From assembly GCA_019828595.1 (NCBI GenBank), contig JAHQRK010000008.1, forward strand, positions 2,418,001-2,482,000: a stretch of DNA of 64,000 nucleotides, in the 5' to 3' direction. Source of the DNA: Aphanomyces cochlioides (lineage: Eukaryota > Oomycota > Saprolegniomycetes > Saprolegniales > Verrucalvaceae). This document shows positions 54,637 to 64,000 of this stretch, one piece after another. Under the pieces are notes generated by a model, which ran no database searches, had not been told where the DNA came from, and saw nothing but the letters and a program-made list of their open reading frames with translations. Position 1 is the stretch's first letter. The number at the start of each line of letters is the position of its first letter. The position numbers and the translations under genes were made by a program.

Positions 54637-57600
54637 TTACAGCACCAAGTAACTGTCCCGTTCTTGGCCTTGGCTATCACGCGACTGACTTAGAATGCTG
54701 TTGTTGTTCTGAGACGCAGAGGCACCACGAGGTCGCGAGGCAGCACTGATTTTTCGAGCTTGCCATGCAGTCATGATCGCTCCATTGTCGCCCTATGTTG
54801 CAACTAAATGACAACTCGTCATTGAACGTGAGATTACCGATCGGTTGCTCAGCTTGCGTTGGAAGTCGTTCAAAGCTCGATGGGTGTCCATGACATTGCC
54901 AAGATCACTGTCGACCATCGAGCCAGCACCAATAAAGGAAGTGGACTTTTGGTCATTCGATGTTTCATCATCGTCTGTCATGTGCACAAGCTCGGCAAAG
55001 AACGAACCAGGCACCTGCATCAACTGTACACAAGTAAGACGCGCTCGTCATAGGTTGACGAACCTCTTTGTAGGATCCAGTCTCAATAATCTTTCCATCG
55101 TTCAGAACCAAGATCAAGTCAGCATTGCGAGTCGTCGACAATCGATGGGTGACAGAAACAATCTAGATGTGTATCAGCAACTTGCTTGAAAAATTTACCC
55201 ACCGTCACATGCATTTTGCGAGCCAATTGTTCCAAGGTTGCAACAATGTGGGCTTCAGTTTCAGGATCCAACGCACTAGTAGCTTCATCCAACAAAAGCA
55301 AGCTAATTCATGCATGATGCACAGGCTGATTGGATTGCAGGAGTCTTACCTTGGTTTGCGGACAAGAGCACGGGCCAAACAGATGCGTTGCATTTGCCCA
55401 CCACTCAAGTTTGTGGTACCATGCTGGCCGATGATTGTACTGTAGCCGTCTTTGAGCTGTTGGATGAATTGATGACATTCAGCAGCTTTGGCAGCTTCAA
55501 TGCAATCCTGTTCTGATGCTTGCGTTTGGCCATATCTACATGCTTCCCATCACACGACATGAGCCCTGCCTCCTCGTACCGAATGTTTTCAAGAATGGTG
55601 CCGTTCAGGATGCCTCCATCTTGAAAGACGACAGCGAGTTGATCGGCATAACTCGAGGTTGAATATTGGTGAATATCCAAACCATCGATCGCAATAGTGC
55701 CAGACGATATGTCTTGAAAGCGCATCATGCAACTCAAAAGTGTACTCTTGCCACAACCACTCGGACCGACGATACAGACATATTCTCCCTGCATGACAAA
55801 TGAGAAAAACTTATTAGGATTGAGACATACCCTCTTGATCACAGTCGTGATGTCACTGAGGTTTTGCTTTTCCTCCGTGTACGAGAAGCAAACTTGCGAA
55901 AGCGAAAGCGCCTTGGACATGCGAGGCAAAGCAGGCTTAGCTGCATCTCGTTTCTTCGCTTTGTCGTCTTCGTCGTCAGACTGAACAGAATGAGATGAAT
56001 TTCTCGATTTGAGTCTCTACCTGCATTACAATCGCATCCAAACGTTGCAAACTGCTGGCATTGCCGATGGCGACACGCATGAAACCACCCAACACTGTCA
56101 CAGGTGTCGAAACCCGACTCAACATGGTCACACAGGAAAAGAATTCACCGGAGGTCGTATCACCATAGTAAACCTAGAAGTACAAGTAAAACCAACGAAT
56201 ATGTCTGATGACGTACTTTGATAGCCAGGCATGCAGTCATGCATGCAACAAAAATGAACATGGCACTTTCGACGTAGATTTGAACAATGCCACTCCAAAA
56301 ATCCTTGGCAAATTGGGCCAAATTCAACGTCTTAATCGATGCACCAAACTTTGACATCAATGGTTTTTGAATTTCATATGCGCGGACGACTTTTTGACAA
56401 GCAATGGCATTTTGAAACTCAGCAGACGCATATGCATTTTTCTTGCCAAAATCTTGCGATTTTGATCCAGCTAAGCCTTGAGGACCGGATGTGGCTATAA
56501 TGGCAGAAAACGAAAAAGCCATGATACCAATAATTGGCTCTGAATACATCAAATACCCAAAGCCGATGACAATAGCCACAACAGGTTGCATCAAATTCTA
56601 TACACCAAGTAAATGCTGACAAGCATGAAAATATCGACGTACCCAAAACACAGCCTGCCACATTGCATTTACTCGAGAAATGTCCGACTGAAACAAGTTG
56701 TTCAAGTCACCGTCTGATCGTTCAGCAAAGAATTTTGTTGGCTTATTGAGTAGAATGCGGAGAAGGTTTTTCTGAAGCCGATGCGTCGCTTTCGCAATCA
56801 TTTTAGACTGGAAGTAGCCTACATTAGATTGACTATGAAGACATTTGAAAGAACGAAATGATACCCATGGCGTAGTCGCAAAGAATGAAAGGGACGGAAA
56901 TACCGATCAAACCAATAATGCCGAGTTTGAGTGAGTTGTCCGGACTAAATGGCAGGAATATTTGCGTATTATTTTCGTTTACCGTCTCGTTTTTATAAGT
57001 TGGACGGCGGAAAATACCGACAAGTTTGAGTGTAAAATCTAAAATCGTGGTTGAGTTTGAATGCATCAAATGAAAGACAGACCAGTGGGGTCCACATCAA
57101 AATTCTCGACCGAGTATACGTATCTTGGAAAGGCTTCATCGGTCACGATTTTAAGAAAGTAAGCAAAGCCAGGTGTAACACAGGCAAAAATAATGACAAC
57201 AATAGTCGTCAGGGCCAAATCCACCCGTTGGTTAGCCCTACAGATCATTCTTAAGTGAATGCAGAGAATCATTGCCATATACCAATGCCGAAATGTCGAT
57301 CTAATCACATCGTACGCCCCATAGGCCCCAGAACCTGCCACGGCATCAACATCTCGCAAATGAGCCAAAAATGCATCTGCGGACAATTCCTTGGGTCGAT
57401 AAAGCAGCGCTTTTTGAAGAAATTGCATCAATTCGCCACGACTCATGTCACCATCATGCCGTCCGCAAATGATTGCCAAGTCAGTTTCCATCATTTCAAT
57501 CGCCACCTGCATGACATATGAAAACAGTAAAGCAAAGTTTTAATACCGCAGTAATCCCAGGAATACGTCGAAGCGATCCGCGTAGACTCGCCATGCTGAA

Positions 57601-58272
57601 GCGAAGGTTGTCATGATTGGCATACTTGTGCAACTTTTTCGAGAAAGTACGCGCGCGAGGCTTAAGAATAATACGAATGGCGACGAAAAGGCAATACACA
57701 GCATCGATATACTGTTCAATTTGGTTTGAAATGTACTTGTGGGCGATCTCGTATTTGTCTGTCCATCCCCCCATGTGAATTTGGACTTTGTCAGGGTCAT
57801 CAGCTTTCCAAATCCTGAATCACCACGATAATTAGAGCGAATATGAGGACACAATTTACCGTCCAGCGAGGATCACGAGTAGAAACACGAGCGCGATCAA
57901 GTCTCCCACACTTGCTGCATTCTTGAACAGACCACCGCGAAGCGATATCAAACGCAGAAACATGTCAAACACATAGATCGCACAGCATCCCATCGATCCA
58001 AAGCGGGTCTTTGGTCCATACTTGTAAAAGTTCTCGGTCGAAGTAAAGCTCACAGCGATACAATTGCCAAAAAAGTCCAAGAAGAGGATCAACATGAACA
58101 AGTAATGCCATCCGCGCGAGTCGATGAATTGAAGACATCCAAGTCGCGCGCTCTTCCGGGTTTCTTTCGGGGGCGTTGAGAGTACTGGAATTTCACCCAT
58201 ATTTGCATACTGCGCGGCCTGAGGCGTCCTATCGTCCGCCATCGACGATGCTTGCCGCGTCTGCTTCTTCAT
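54637..58272 (-). CDS. ABC half-transporter (ABCB-like) with extra N-terminal membrane region
   Basis: ATP-driven membrane transporter, one membrane domain plus one nucleotide-binding domain. The start is the ATG at 58272 (MKKQTRQASSM); the outer frame begins at TTG. In order: an N-terminal region of hydrophobic helices (LFMLILFLDFFGNC, LIALVFLLVILAG) resembling an ion-channel-like bundle, a soluble segment of about 150 residues, the transporter membrane domain beginning RANQRVDLALTTIVVIIFACV, then Walker A GPSGCGKST, signature LSGGQMQR, Walker B LLLLDEATSA and the H-loop VTHRLS. The C-terminal tail is serine-rich and ends SYLVL at TAA 54637. Introns are short GT-AG and numerous. The substrate is unknown; such half-transporters dimerise. 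Single copy here, and neighbours suggest no pathway. Confidence 0.85.
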
Positions 58273-59545
58273 CGCGGACCAGGGCAAGAAAATGTCCAAT
58301 TGAGAGTGAGTTGACTTGGTTTTTGTATTGATTCGAGAAAGTACGAGTCAAACGGTGGTGTCGCGCCTATAATGAATATTTTATCCAATCAAAACACATT
58401 ATGTAAATATCTACCAATCAAAAGTCTATAAAAATCGATATTATTGACCAATCCGAAGAAAGAAAAAAATTGTGTCGGACACGACCAGCTCAGAGGAGAC
58501 ATGCCGAGTACAAATGCCGAGGACAAGCTCGAATATCCTGTTTCGAATGTCATTAAAGCTTGCACTTGTGCAAGCGAACAACGGTGCACAACTGTACATA
58601 TATCTGCGACAAAGCACGGAAAACGTTGCATTCTTTTTTCGAAGCTTTCGCGGCTTGCAATGACAAGCATCCCATGCATTCAAGCTTGACATTTGTCTAT
58701 TTGATCGAGCGAGACGGCCATGACTTGGATCGCAGTGAAATGACCTGCTCTGCTTGTATGGCGGCAGCCGAGGTCGTGTCGAACATCGTGTGAGGAATTC
58801 TCATGTGTTCCAAAGCAAGTTCCTCCGCCGAGATTTGCATCCGTCCATGCCATCATATGGCCTGTCTGACCAACTCTTTTGGCGACAATTTCCAAATTTA
58901 GCATTACCGTTTTCAATATATGAAGACGGACAAAATCGAATCCATGTTTAATTTCTCTAACAGGACACCTTTGAATATTAATATATTGACAGTCTATTCA
59001 TTTTTACAGTTAATATGTTTAATTCAATTTTACTCTCTCCTTCGTACTGTCTTCAAGTTCATAAGCAGGAGTCAAAAGGAAGAGGCACAAGATTGAAATT
59101 GTGGAACCCTAAGAAGGCTGTTTTATGTATGGCTCTGGGTGAATGAAACGTCCAGCCTTCTGCACTTGGAATTACCTGGCTTTCAAATGGCTTTCAATAG
59201 AGCCATAGCTTCATGGGCTACAATGATCCCCGTTTGATCTTTATTAAAACCCGAATATTCAAAGTCTACCCGACTGGGTCGCTATTGCAGTGTAAAGAGG
59301 GATTAACAGATGAAACACGAACAAAACAATAAACTGCATCACGAAAAATCAAAGTTATTCAACATCTTAAGCACTTGACACCCTTGAAAACCTTGCCACT
59401 TGCTTAAAGAAGTGTAAGCTTTCAAGACAGGCTGTGGTATTGATAAAGCGCGAGCTCTGCAGTTGGGTCACTCCCTTCCACAATAGAATATTTCATCAAG
59501 TTAACTAAAGTGAAGTACGATTGGCTAAAATTATAATCTCCACTA
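58273..59545. other. Intergenic region upstream of the ABC gene
   Basis: About 1.3 kb with several CCAAT/ATTGG pentamers. Open frames at 58.4-58.95 kb on both strands are short and unrecognised. Confidence 0.35.
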
Positions 59546-59546
59546 C

Positions 59547-60790
59547 TACTCTGGTCCACAAGAATTGCAACATTATTTATACTTGATTAATGTATATGAA
59601 CATGTCAATATTTATATGGAGTTTTGTATGCAACCTCGAAACTGAATATCGACCCGGGAAAATAAAATTTAAATTGACATTTATATTACATCAACTTGAT
59701 CTAGGGAATTCAGGTGGTCGATAGCATTCCTGTAGATGGCTGGACTACAATCAACATTATAAGTTGAGAGGTCATGGATCCCAGCATCCTTTTTCATGTG
59801 TGGCAGCTTGTAGTTATTGCCACCACCGACTTCCATTGAACACTCCATAACCTTTTGCAAGGTTATAAAGGTTTTAGCCAGTGTAATCACTGGCAACTCA
59901 AAGAAAGCTTCTTGTACAGCATCAATTAACTCGTCAATTGACCGAGTTCTCTTTTGATGCTGCAGACATTGAATAGAGTTAAAAAAAACCTAAATCTAAC
60001 ACATTGAAATCTGGGCTGTTTGGTGGCTGAGTTTCAATCTCGGCGAAATCAAACCCATTAGCACGCAAAAATGCAGTTGTCAAACGCTTGTGGGGGCTCG
60101 CATTGTCGTGCTGTAATAGCACGCCACGTTGGAGACAACCTCGTGGGAACTTGGTCTTGATGGCTGGCAGGACATTCTTGACAACAGAGTCAACATATGC
60201 CGCAGAATCCACATTGACGGTGGTCGTAATCATTGTTCCTCGAGGCCGATTTTTGCTGTTCCGGGCCGCTGGCAAACGTTGTACGAAGGGCCAAATGCCC
60301 AGCTTCCCATCGAACAAGCACTTGGTGTGTGGGTCGTGACGTGGACGCGCGACGGCCGCAAGAAACATCACTTTCGTGATGAACCCTTTGGACTTTGTAG
60401 CGCGCAAAGCCAGCTCTTCATCGTCATACACATAAAAAGTTTTCTTGACCTTTGTCAAGAAGAACCATTTCTCGTCGAGATGTACGCGATCGTACATGCT
60501 GTCAAAGAAATGGTTCCCTCTCGGCGAAGGTCGAAGAAACTTCAATGCAAATTGGAGGCGTTGATTCTTGTTCGTCGCGGTTAGCATGGGCTTGACATAA
60601 CTCGAGCGTGCCTTGAGCTTTTTGGATTCCTTCATGTGTCGCAGGATTGTTGTTTTCGGAACGCCGCTTTGGGCGGACAGAGAGCGCAGGTTTTGTCTGT
60701 CTTCGTGATCAACAGACTTGATTGCTGCTTCAATGGCTTCTGGTGAGCGTCGTCTTTGCTTGCCACAATTACCTAAAATATCGTACTTGT
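59547..60790 (-). mobile_element. Mariner-like element with frameshifted transposase and one terminus
   Basis: The left end, TA then CTACTCTGGTCC at 59547, matches the 45151 MITE. The minus-strand transposase starts in a helix-turn-helix region (SPEAIEAAIKSVD, then GVPKTTILRHM; no clear ATG before 60635) and carries HLDEKWFFL (first D), LQHDNASPHKR (second D) and PPNSPDFNVLDLGFF (third D region). At about 59985-59992 a run of eight T on the coding strand breaks the frame; the remaining roughly 105 codons continue in the next frame to a stop at 59681. The opposite terminus was not found up to 61.1 kb, so the element is probably truncated. Confidence 0.75.
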
Positions 60791-61380
60791 GTGTCGAATT
60801 GCACCCATTGCACGCTCTGTCTATCGTTAAGCTCCATCCAAACTTATAACCATAAAGTTACGCATATTGTTCTGATAGTTTAAAACTCGGATATACTACG
60901 TAGTATTAAGAAGCTACAGTATATTAATATCTACCAGTAAATCTTCGCAAGCTTGTAAACTTACAGGACGTACAAGTGGATAGTTAATAATAAGTAGACT
61001 ATAACTCTAATCTTGTCGATTAACGATAAGGATAATGTTTATAGTTTGAGCGGTATATCACACCGTGCCGTGTTTTGTTGTTCCATCTGATTTGTTGTAG
61101 CACAATCCGCTTCTGAACATTTTGCGCTGAATCTTCCACGGCAAACTTTATACAGTACTATTAATAGTAAACTTTAAGGTAAGTTTATAAAACCTAAACT
61201 TTATAAGCAGGCTTTTATCGTATTTTATGTATATCCGTTGTGTAAGCTTCATATTGAAACCTGCATTGTTGGTCGTAATAAAGGGATACGTCGGTCTGGT
61301 CAACGCTTCGACCACCAGACTCCATCTGACGCAGGAACTCCAGGTAGCGAGACAGACAAATAATCGACACAGGACAAAGG
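60791..61380. other. AT-rich spacer upstream of the membrane protein gene
   Basis: No gene recognised. The expected second mariner terminus was looked for here and is absent. Confidence 0.4.
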
Positions 61381-61974
61381 ATGCCACACGGACGAAGGCG
61401 AGGACCGTCGTGTTCGACCGCTACGCCGCTCGTGATCGCGATGCTCTTCTTCCCCCACGCAGCCTCAGCCGAGGAAGGTGGTAGCAAAGTACCAGACATC
61501 TTGATTGGCGTTGGCATTGGCCTTGTCGTCGGCTTTGGCATTGTCTGGGCGCTCATTCACTTTGAATTCGTCGAGCCGACAAGAAGCAAGCCCATGCCGT
61601 CGCGACGACGCTCCGAGCACGGCACGATCCAGTCGACAGTGCTCACGACGAAAGCGATTCATGACACAGGCTCGACGTTCATGACCTACAACGATGCCAT
61701 TACGATTGGACACAAGAACGACGACGTCATTACACTCGGACACACGCGCACAATACCACCGCCACCGCCGCCGCTTCCTCGCTCGCCGAGTATTCCAGAG
61801 ATTGACTCGATGCCGATCATGGAAGACTGGCCCGAACTGGATTCTGTTGTCTCACCTGTGACGACAGATACAGCACCGCCTCCGACTTCATACAGCCTCC
61901 AGCTGTCGCCCAATGGTGCTGCTGCCGCGGCTGGAGATTATACCGACTCGGAGCGGAGCGGGTACCATCTCTAG
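61381..61974 (+). CDS. Small type-I membrane protein, proline-rich tail (197 aa)
   Basis: Single open frame from ATG 61381 to TAG. Residues 1-30 look like a signal peptide (basic start, TPLVIAMLFFPHAASA, then EEGG). Only a few residues follow before a transmembrane helix (ILIGVGIGLVVGFGIVWALI) and a cytosolic tail with basic RSKPMPSRRR, a TIPPPPPPLPRSP stretch that could bind SH3 or profilin-type partners, and low-complexity Ala/Ser sequence. No family recognised. The antisense frames are shadows. Confidence 0.7.
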   Translation: MPHGRRRGPSCSTATPLVIAMLFFPHAASAEEGGSKVPDILIGVGIGLVVGFGIVWALIHFEFVEPTRSKPMPSRRRSEHGTIQSTVLTTKAIHDTGSTFMTYNDAITIGHKNDDVITLGHTRTIPPPPPPLPRSPSIPEIDSMPIMEDWPELDSVVSPVTTDTAPPPTSYSLQLSPNGAAAAAGDYTDSERSGYHL

Positions 61975-62257
61975 CTTGTTCTCCTTACGTGTGCGCTCGT
62001 GTCCGTGAAGTTTTGTGCTGTAGATATTGTTACATACACTCTAAATTGTGACCGGGGTGAAAAATGAAATTTATAGCCAATCAGAATCGAGTATTTGTCT
62101 TCTTGACAAAAACACACACAAAACACACATTCAAAACTTTACTTTATTGAATGTACATTCATATTACACTTGAACTCACTATACCTGAATAGTATTTGAG
62201 AATATTTCAATTTTTTGTCAAAAATACAAATTTCAGTGAAAATGACAATATATTTTG
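61975..62257. other. 3' flank with dispersed repeat end
   Basis: It contains the 22-bp sequence (62075-62096) shared in reverse with 48940-48961, followed by an ACACACA-rich stretch also similar to the 48.9-kb locus. Confidence 0.45.
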
Positions 62258-62670
62258 CTACAATAAATAATTTAGCGTCAATGAAAAGACTGCGACAATA
62301 ACGACAACAACAATGGAGAGAGCCACCACCAGGTCGAGGGAAGCGACCTCTGCAATGTAGGCGAATTGGTCTGCTTGAGTCTTTTTATCGGCTTGAGGAT
62401 AAGTCTGCCGCATTTCGCCAGCTCTGTGTGGTTGCAAGTAAACTCCAGGCAGCCTAAGTCGACCATAAGATGTGCTTGCAGCCACCGCTCGACCAAATAA
62501 GATCATACTCTTCAAAGCAGTGATACACAAATGGATTTAGTTGGATTGGACTGCCTCCGGGGGCGTCGATTGCTCTTTGCCTGCTGTAGGCAATGAATTT
62601 TGGTGCTTTTGAAACCCACGATAGAAGAAAGCGATGAGCGAGAATCAATTCAAGGATCTGAGAAGGTATG
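62258..62670 (-). CDS. Membrane-anchored protein, partial (5' exon not found)
   Basis: Two minus-strand exons joined by a 40-bp GT-AG intron (about 62454-62493) read QILELILAHRFLLSW, then VYHCFEEYDLIW|LPGVYLQPHRAG, and end in a C-terminal hydrophobic helix (LVVALSIVVVVIVAVFSL). No ATG opens the first part; a splice acceptor CAG at about 62655 suggests an upstream exon, or this is a gene fragment. The layout suggests an exoplasmic domain with a C-terminal anchor. Family unknown. Confidence 0.45.
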
Positions 62671-62699
62671 ATAGTAAACAATAGTTATATACTTAATGT

Positions 62700-62957
62700 C
62701 TAGTTGATGGCATGCCACGTCGCGGCCAATGCCACGATGCTGGCGACGGCGGTCGCAGAGGCAGTCGACCTGGGAGCAGCCGTAGTCGTAGGCGCTGTCG
62801 TCGTGGTAACTGGAGCTGCCGTGATGACATCGTCCGTGGGGGCATCCGTTGGAGTCACAGTGGTCGTGACATTGGTCGTGTTGGTGGCATTAGGGGCCGT
62901 CACGTTGGCAGCAGCAGCAGTGGCGGCGACGACAGTCAAGAAGGCGAAGATTTGCAT
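62700..62957 (-). CDS. Mucin-like, probably GPI-anchored surface protein (85 aa)
   Basis: The minus-strand ATG at 62957 gives a signal peptide (MQIFAFLTVVAATAAAA), then a Thr/Pro/Ala-rich stretch with several N-glycosylation sequons (NVT, NAT, NTT, NVT), and a C-terminal hydrophobic end (ATAVASIVALAATWHAIN) of GPI-anchor type. Likely a heavily O-glycosylated wall or surface protein. Upstream in-frame codons up to 63080 are open but the signal peptide fixes the start. The two reverse-complement frames of similar length are compositional shadows. Confidence 0.7.
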   Translation of the reverse strand: MQIFAFLTVVAATAAAANVTAPNATNTTNVTTTVTPTDAPTDDVITAAPVTTTTAPTTTAAPRSTASATAVASIVALAATWHAIN

Positions 62958-64000
62958 GGTTGGAGGAAAAATCGAGACTGGCAAAGAACTTTTGCGAAGA
63001 GACGAAAGGATCAAACAGCGACCATCTGGCCGTGAATTTGTATATTCCACGTTTGCATAGATGGGCTTCTTTCGCTCCAATTGGTGCGTTGACTGGCGAG
63101 CACGCTTTGATTGGCATCGTCACTCTCGAAAAGATTGAACCAGGTGTCGCCCTGACGGACTTTGGACATGAAGTTGTCCCAGGTGGCAGTGTGACATCGG
63201 ATTGATTTCCAGTATTTACTATGAACATTCTATTTTATCCGGATTTATCCGGACATTTTTAGAATATCACTGGCAGTGTCATGTCCAACGTGCCTCCACT
63301 CTCTCTTCAAATTTCTAGAAATGCATCTTGGAAACGCTGCGTGCGGCCTACATATTTCAATGCATTTCCATGGATAAAGCAGTAGAGACTGCGGAGATTT
63401 GTGTCTGCAACACTGGGCGCGCAGCCAGAGGACGACCAAATTGGAACGACAAAAAATGAAAAAAATTGATATTCAACTGACGACATGCGGTGTCCACCTC
63501 TTTTTTTCATGGAATCCTGGAGTCAATTCACTGCTTCGAGTTTGATCATGATCGCTGCGTGGAGTTGGACACACTGGCCACGGCATGCATGGTGGACAAG
63601 TCAAACGCATTTGCCGAGTGCTTGCGATTCCAGAGTGGTGGCGATGGACGAACGGAACTGACAGACCTCGAGCGGCTAGCTACGTTGTCCAACTTGGACG
63701 ACGAGAGATTCACTCGATGGCCACAGAGGCAGAGAAGAAGAGGTTCTTTCTTGTTCCAGCTTTAGAGTGGAGCCTTCAACAAAAACGACTCAAAATGAGT
63801 GTTGAGCCGGAGGGGAAGTGGCTTTCATTGCTGATTCTGGCCAGACACCTCATGGAATTTTTTTTGTTCCACATATCGCTACAGCTGCTCTACCCATTCG
63901 TTTCACGTTACCCTTCATGTCCTCTCAATAGAGCGGACTCATGGCAGCACTTTCCAAGGTGTGCGGTATCAATCTGGCTAATGTGAATAAGTCAACTTTT
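62958..64000. other. Right end of the window, no supported gene
   Basis: Short frames on both strands (for example 63490-63765 and 63585-63986, +) without family resemblance or agreed splice structure. They may be part of a gene continuing beyond the window. Confidence 0.35.

Noticed and set aside
62704..63060. Plus-strand valine/alanine-rich 118-codon frame
   Set aside because: It is the antisense of the Thr/Ala-rich mucin-like gene, which has a signal peptide, glycosylation sequons and an anchor-type C-terminus on the minus strand.

Overview
This window is eukaryotic nuclear DNA, most likely from an oomycete, and within the oomycetes from a saprolegnialean close to Aphanomyces. Supporting this are compact genes with GT-AG introns of about 40-58 bp, Crinkler (CRN)-type genes with an LTLYAA header and a GIGKS P-loop, a Crypton-type tyrosine recombinase, Tc1/mariner transposases, and TCATTTT-type initiator sites just upstream of start codons. 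The taxon is an inference from gene families and gene structure. No sequence search was run.

Region 1 (1-27 kb, continued at 41-45 kb) is an expanded cluster of M20D metallo-amidohydrolases of the IAA-amino-acid hydrolase / hippurate hydrolase type. I count 13 copies on both strands. Complete open models of 419-426 aa could be assembled exon by exon at 2201, 4432, 9074, 11668, 19792 (-), 41181 and 43383 (-). One copy runs off the left edge. Five are broken: one by a 351-bp TA-flanked MITE, one by loss of its metal site, one by two frameshifting deletions, and two truncated copies that face each other as a long palindrome at 18.5-19.5 kb. The copies differ in which of seven introns they keep.

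Region 2 (13-18.5 kb and 33.7-35.5 kb) holds decayed CRN/RHS-like genes inserted among the amidohydrolases: headers, P-loop NTPase domains and C-terminal pieces, repeatedly frameshifted, shuffled or truncated.

Region 3 (28-41 kb) carries two well-formed single-copy genes: a seven-exon acyl-CoA synthetase like ACSF3 (malonyl-CoA synthetase), and a seven-exon gene for a protein of about 1327 aa with a dynein-stalk-like region followed by six IQ repeats. Between them, at 30.8-32 kb, lie degraded partial copies of both genes.

Region 4 (45-53 kb and 59-61 kb) is AT-rich and transposon-dominated: a mariner-type MITE, a Crypton recombinase, a helix-turn-helix transposase fragment, a broken Tc1-like transposase and a frameshifted mariner-like transposase. 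Region 5 (54.6-64 kb) contains an ABC half-transporter with an extra N-terminal membrane region, a small type-I membrane protein, a mucin-like GPI-anchor-type protein, and a membrane-anchored fragment.
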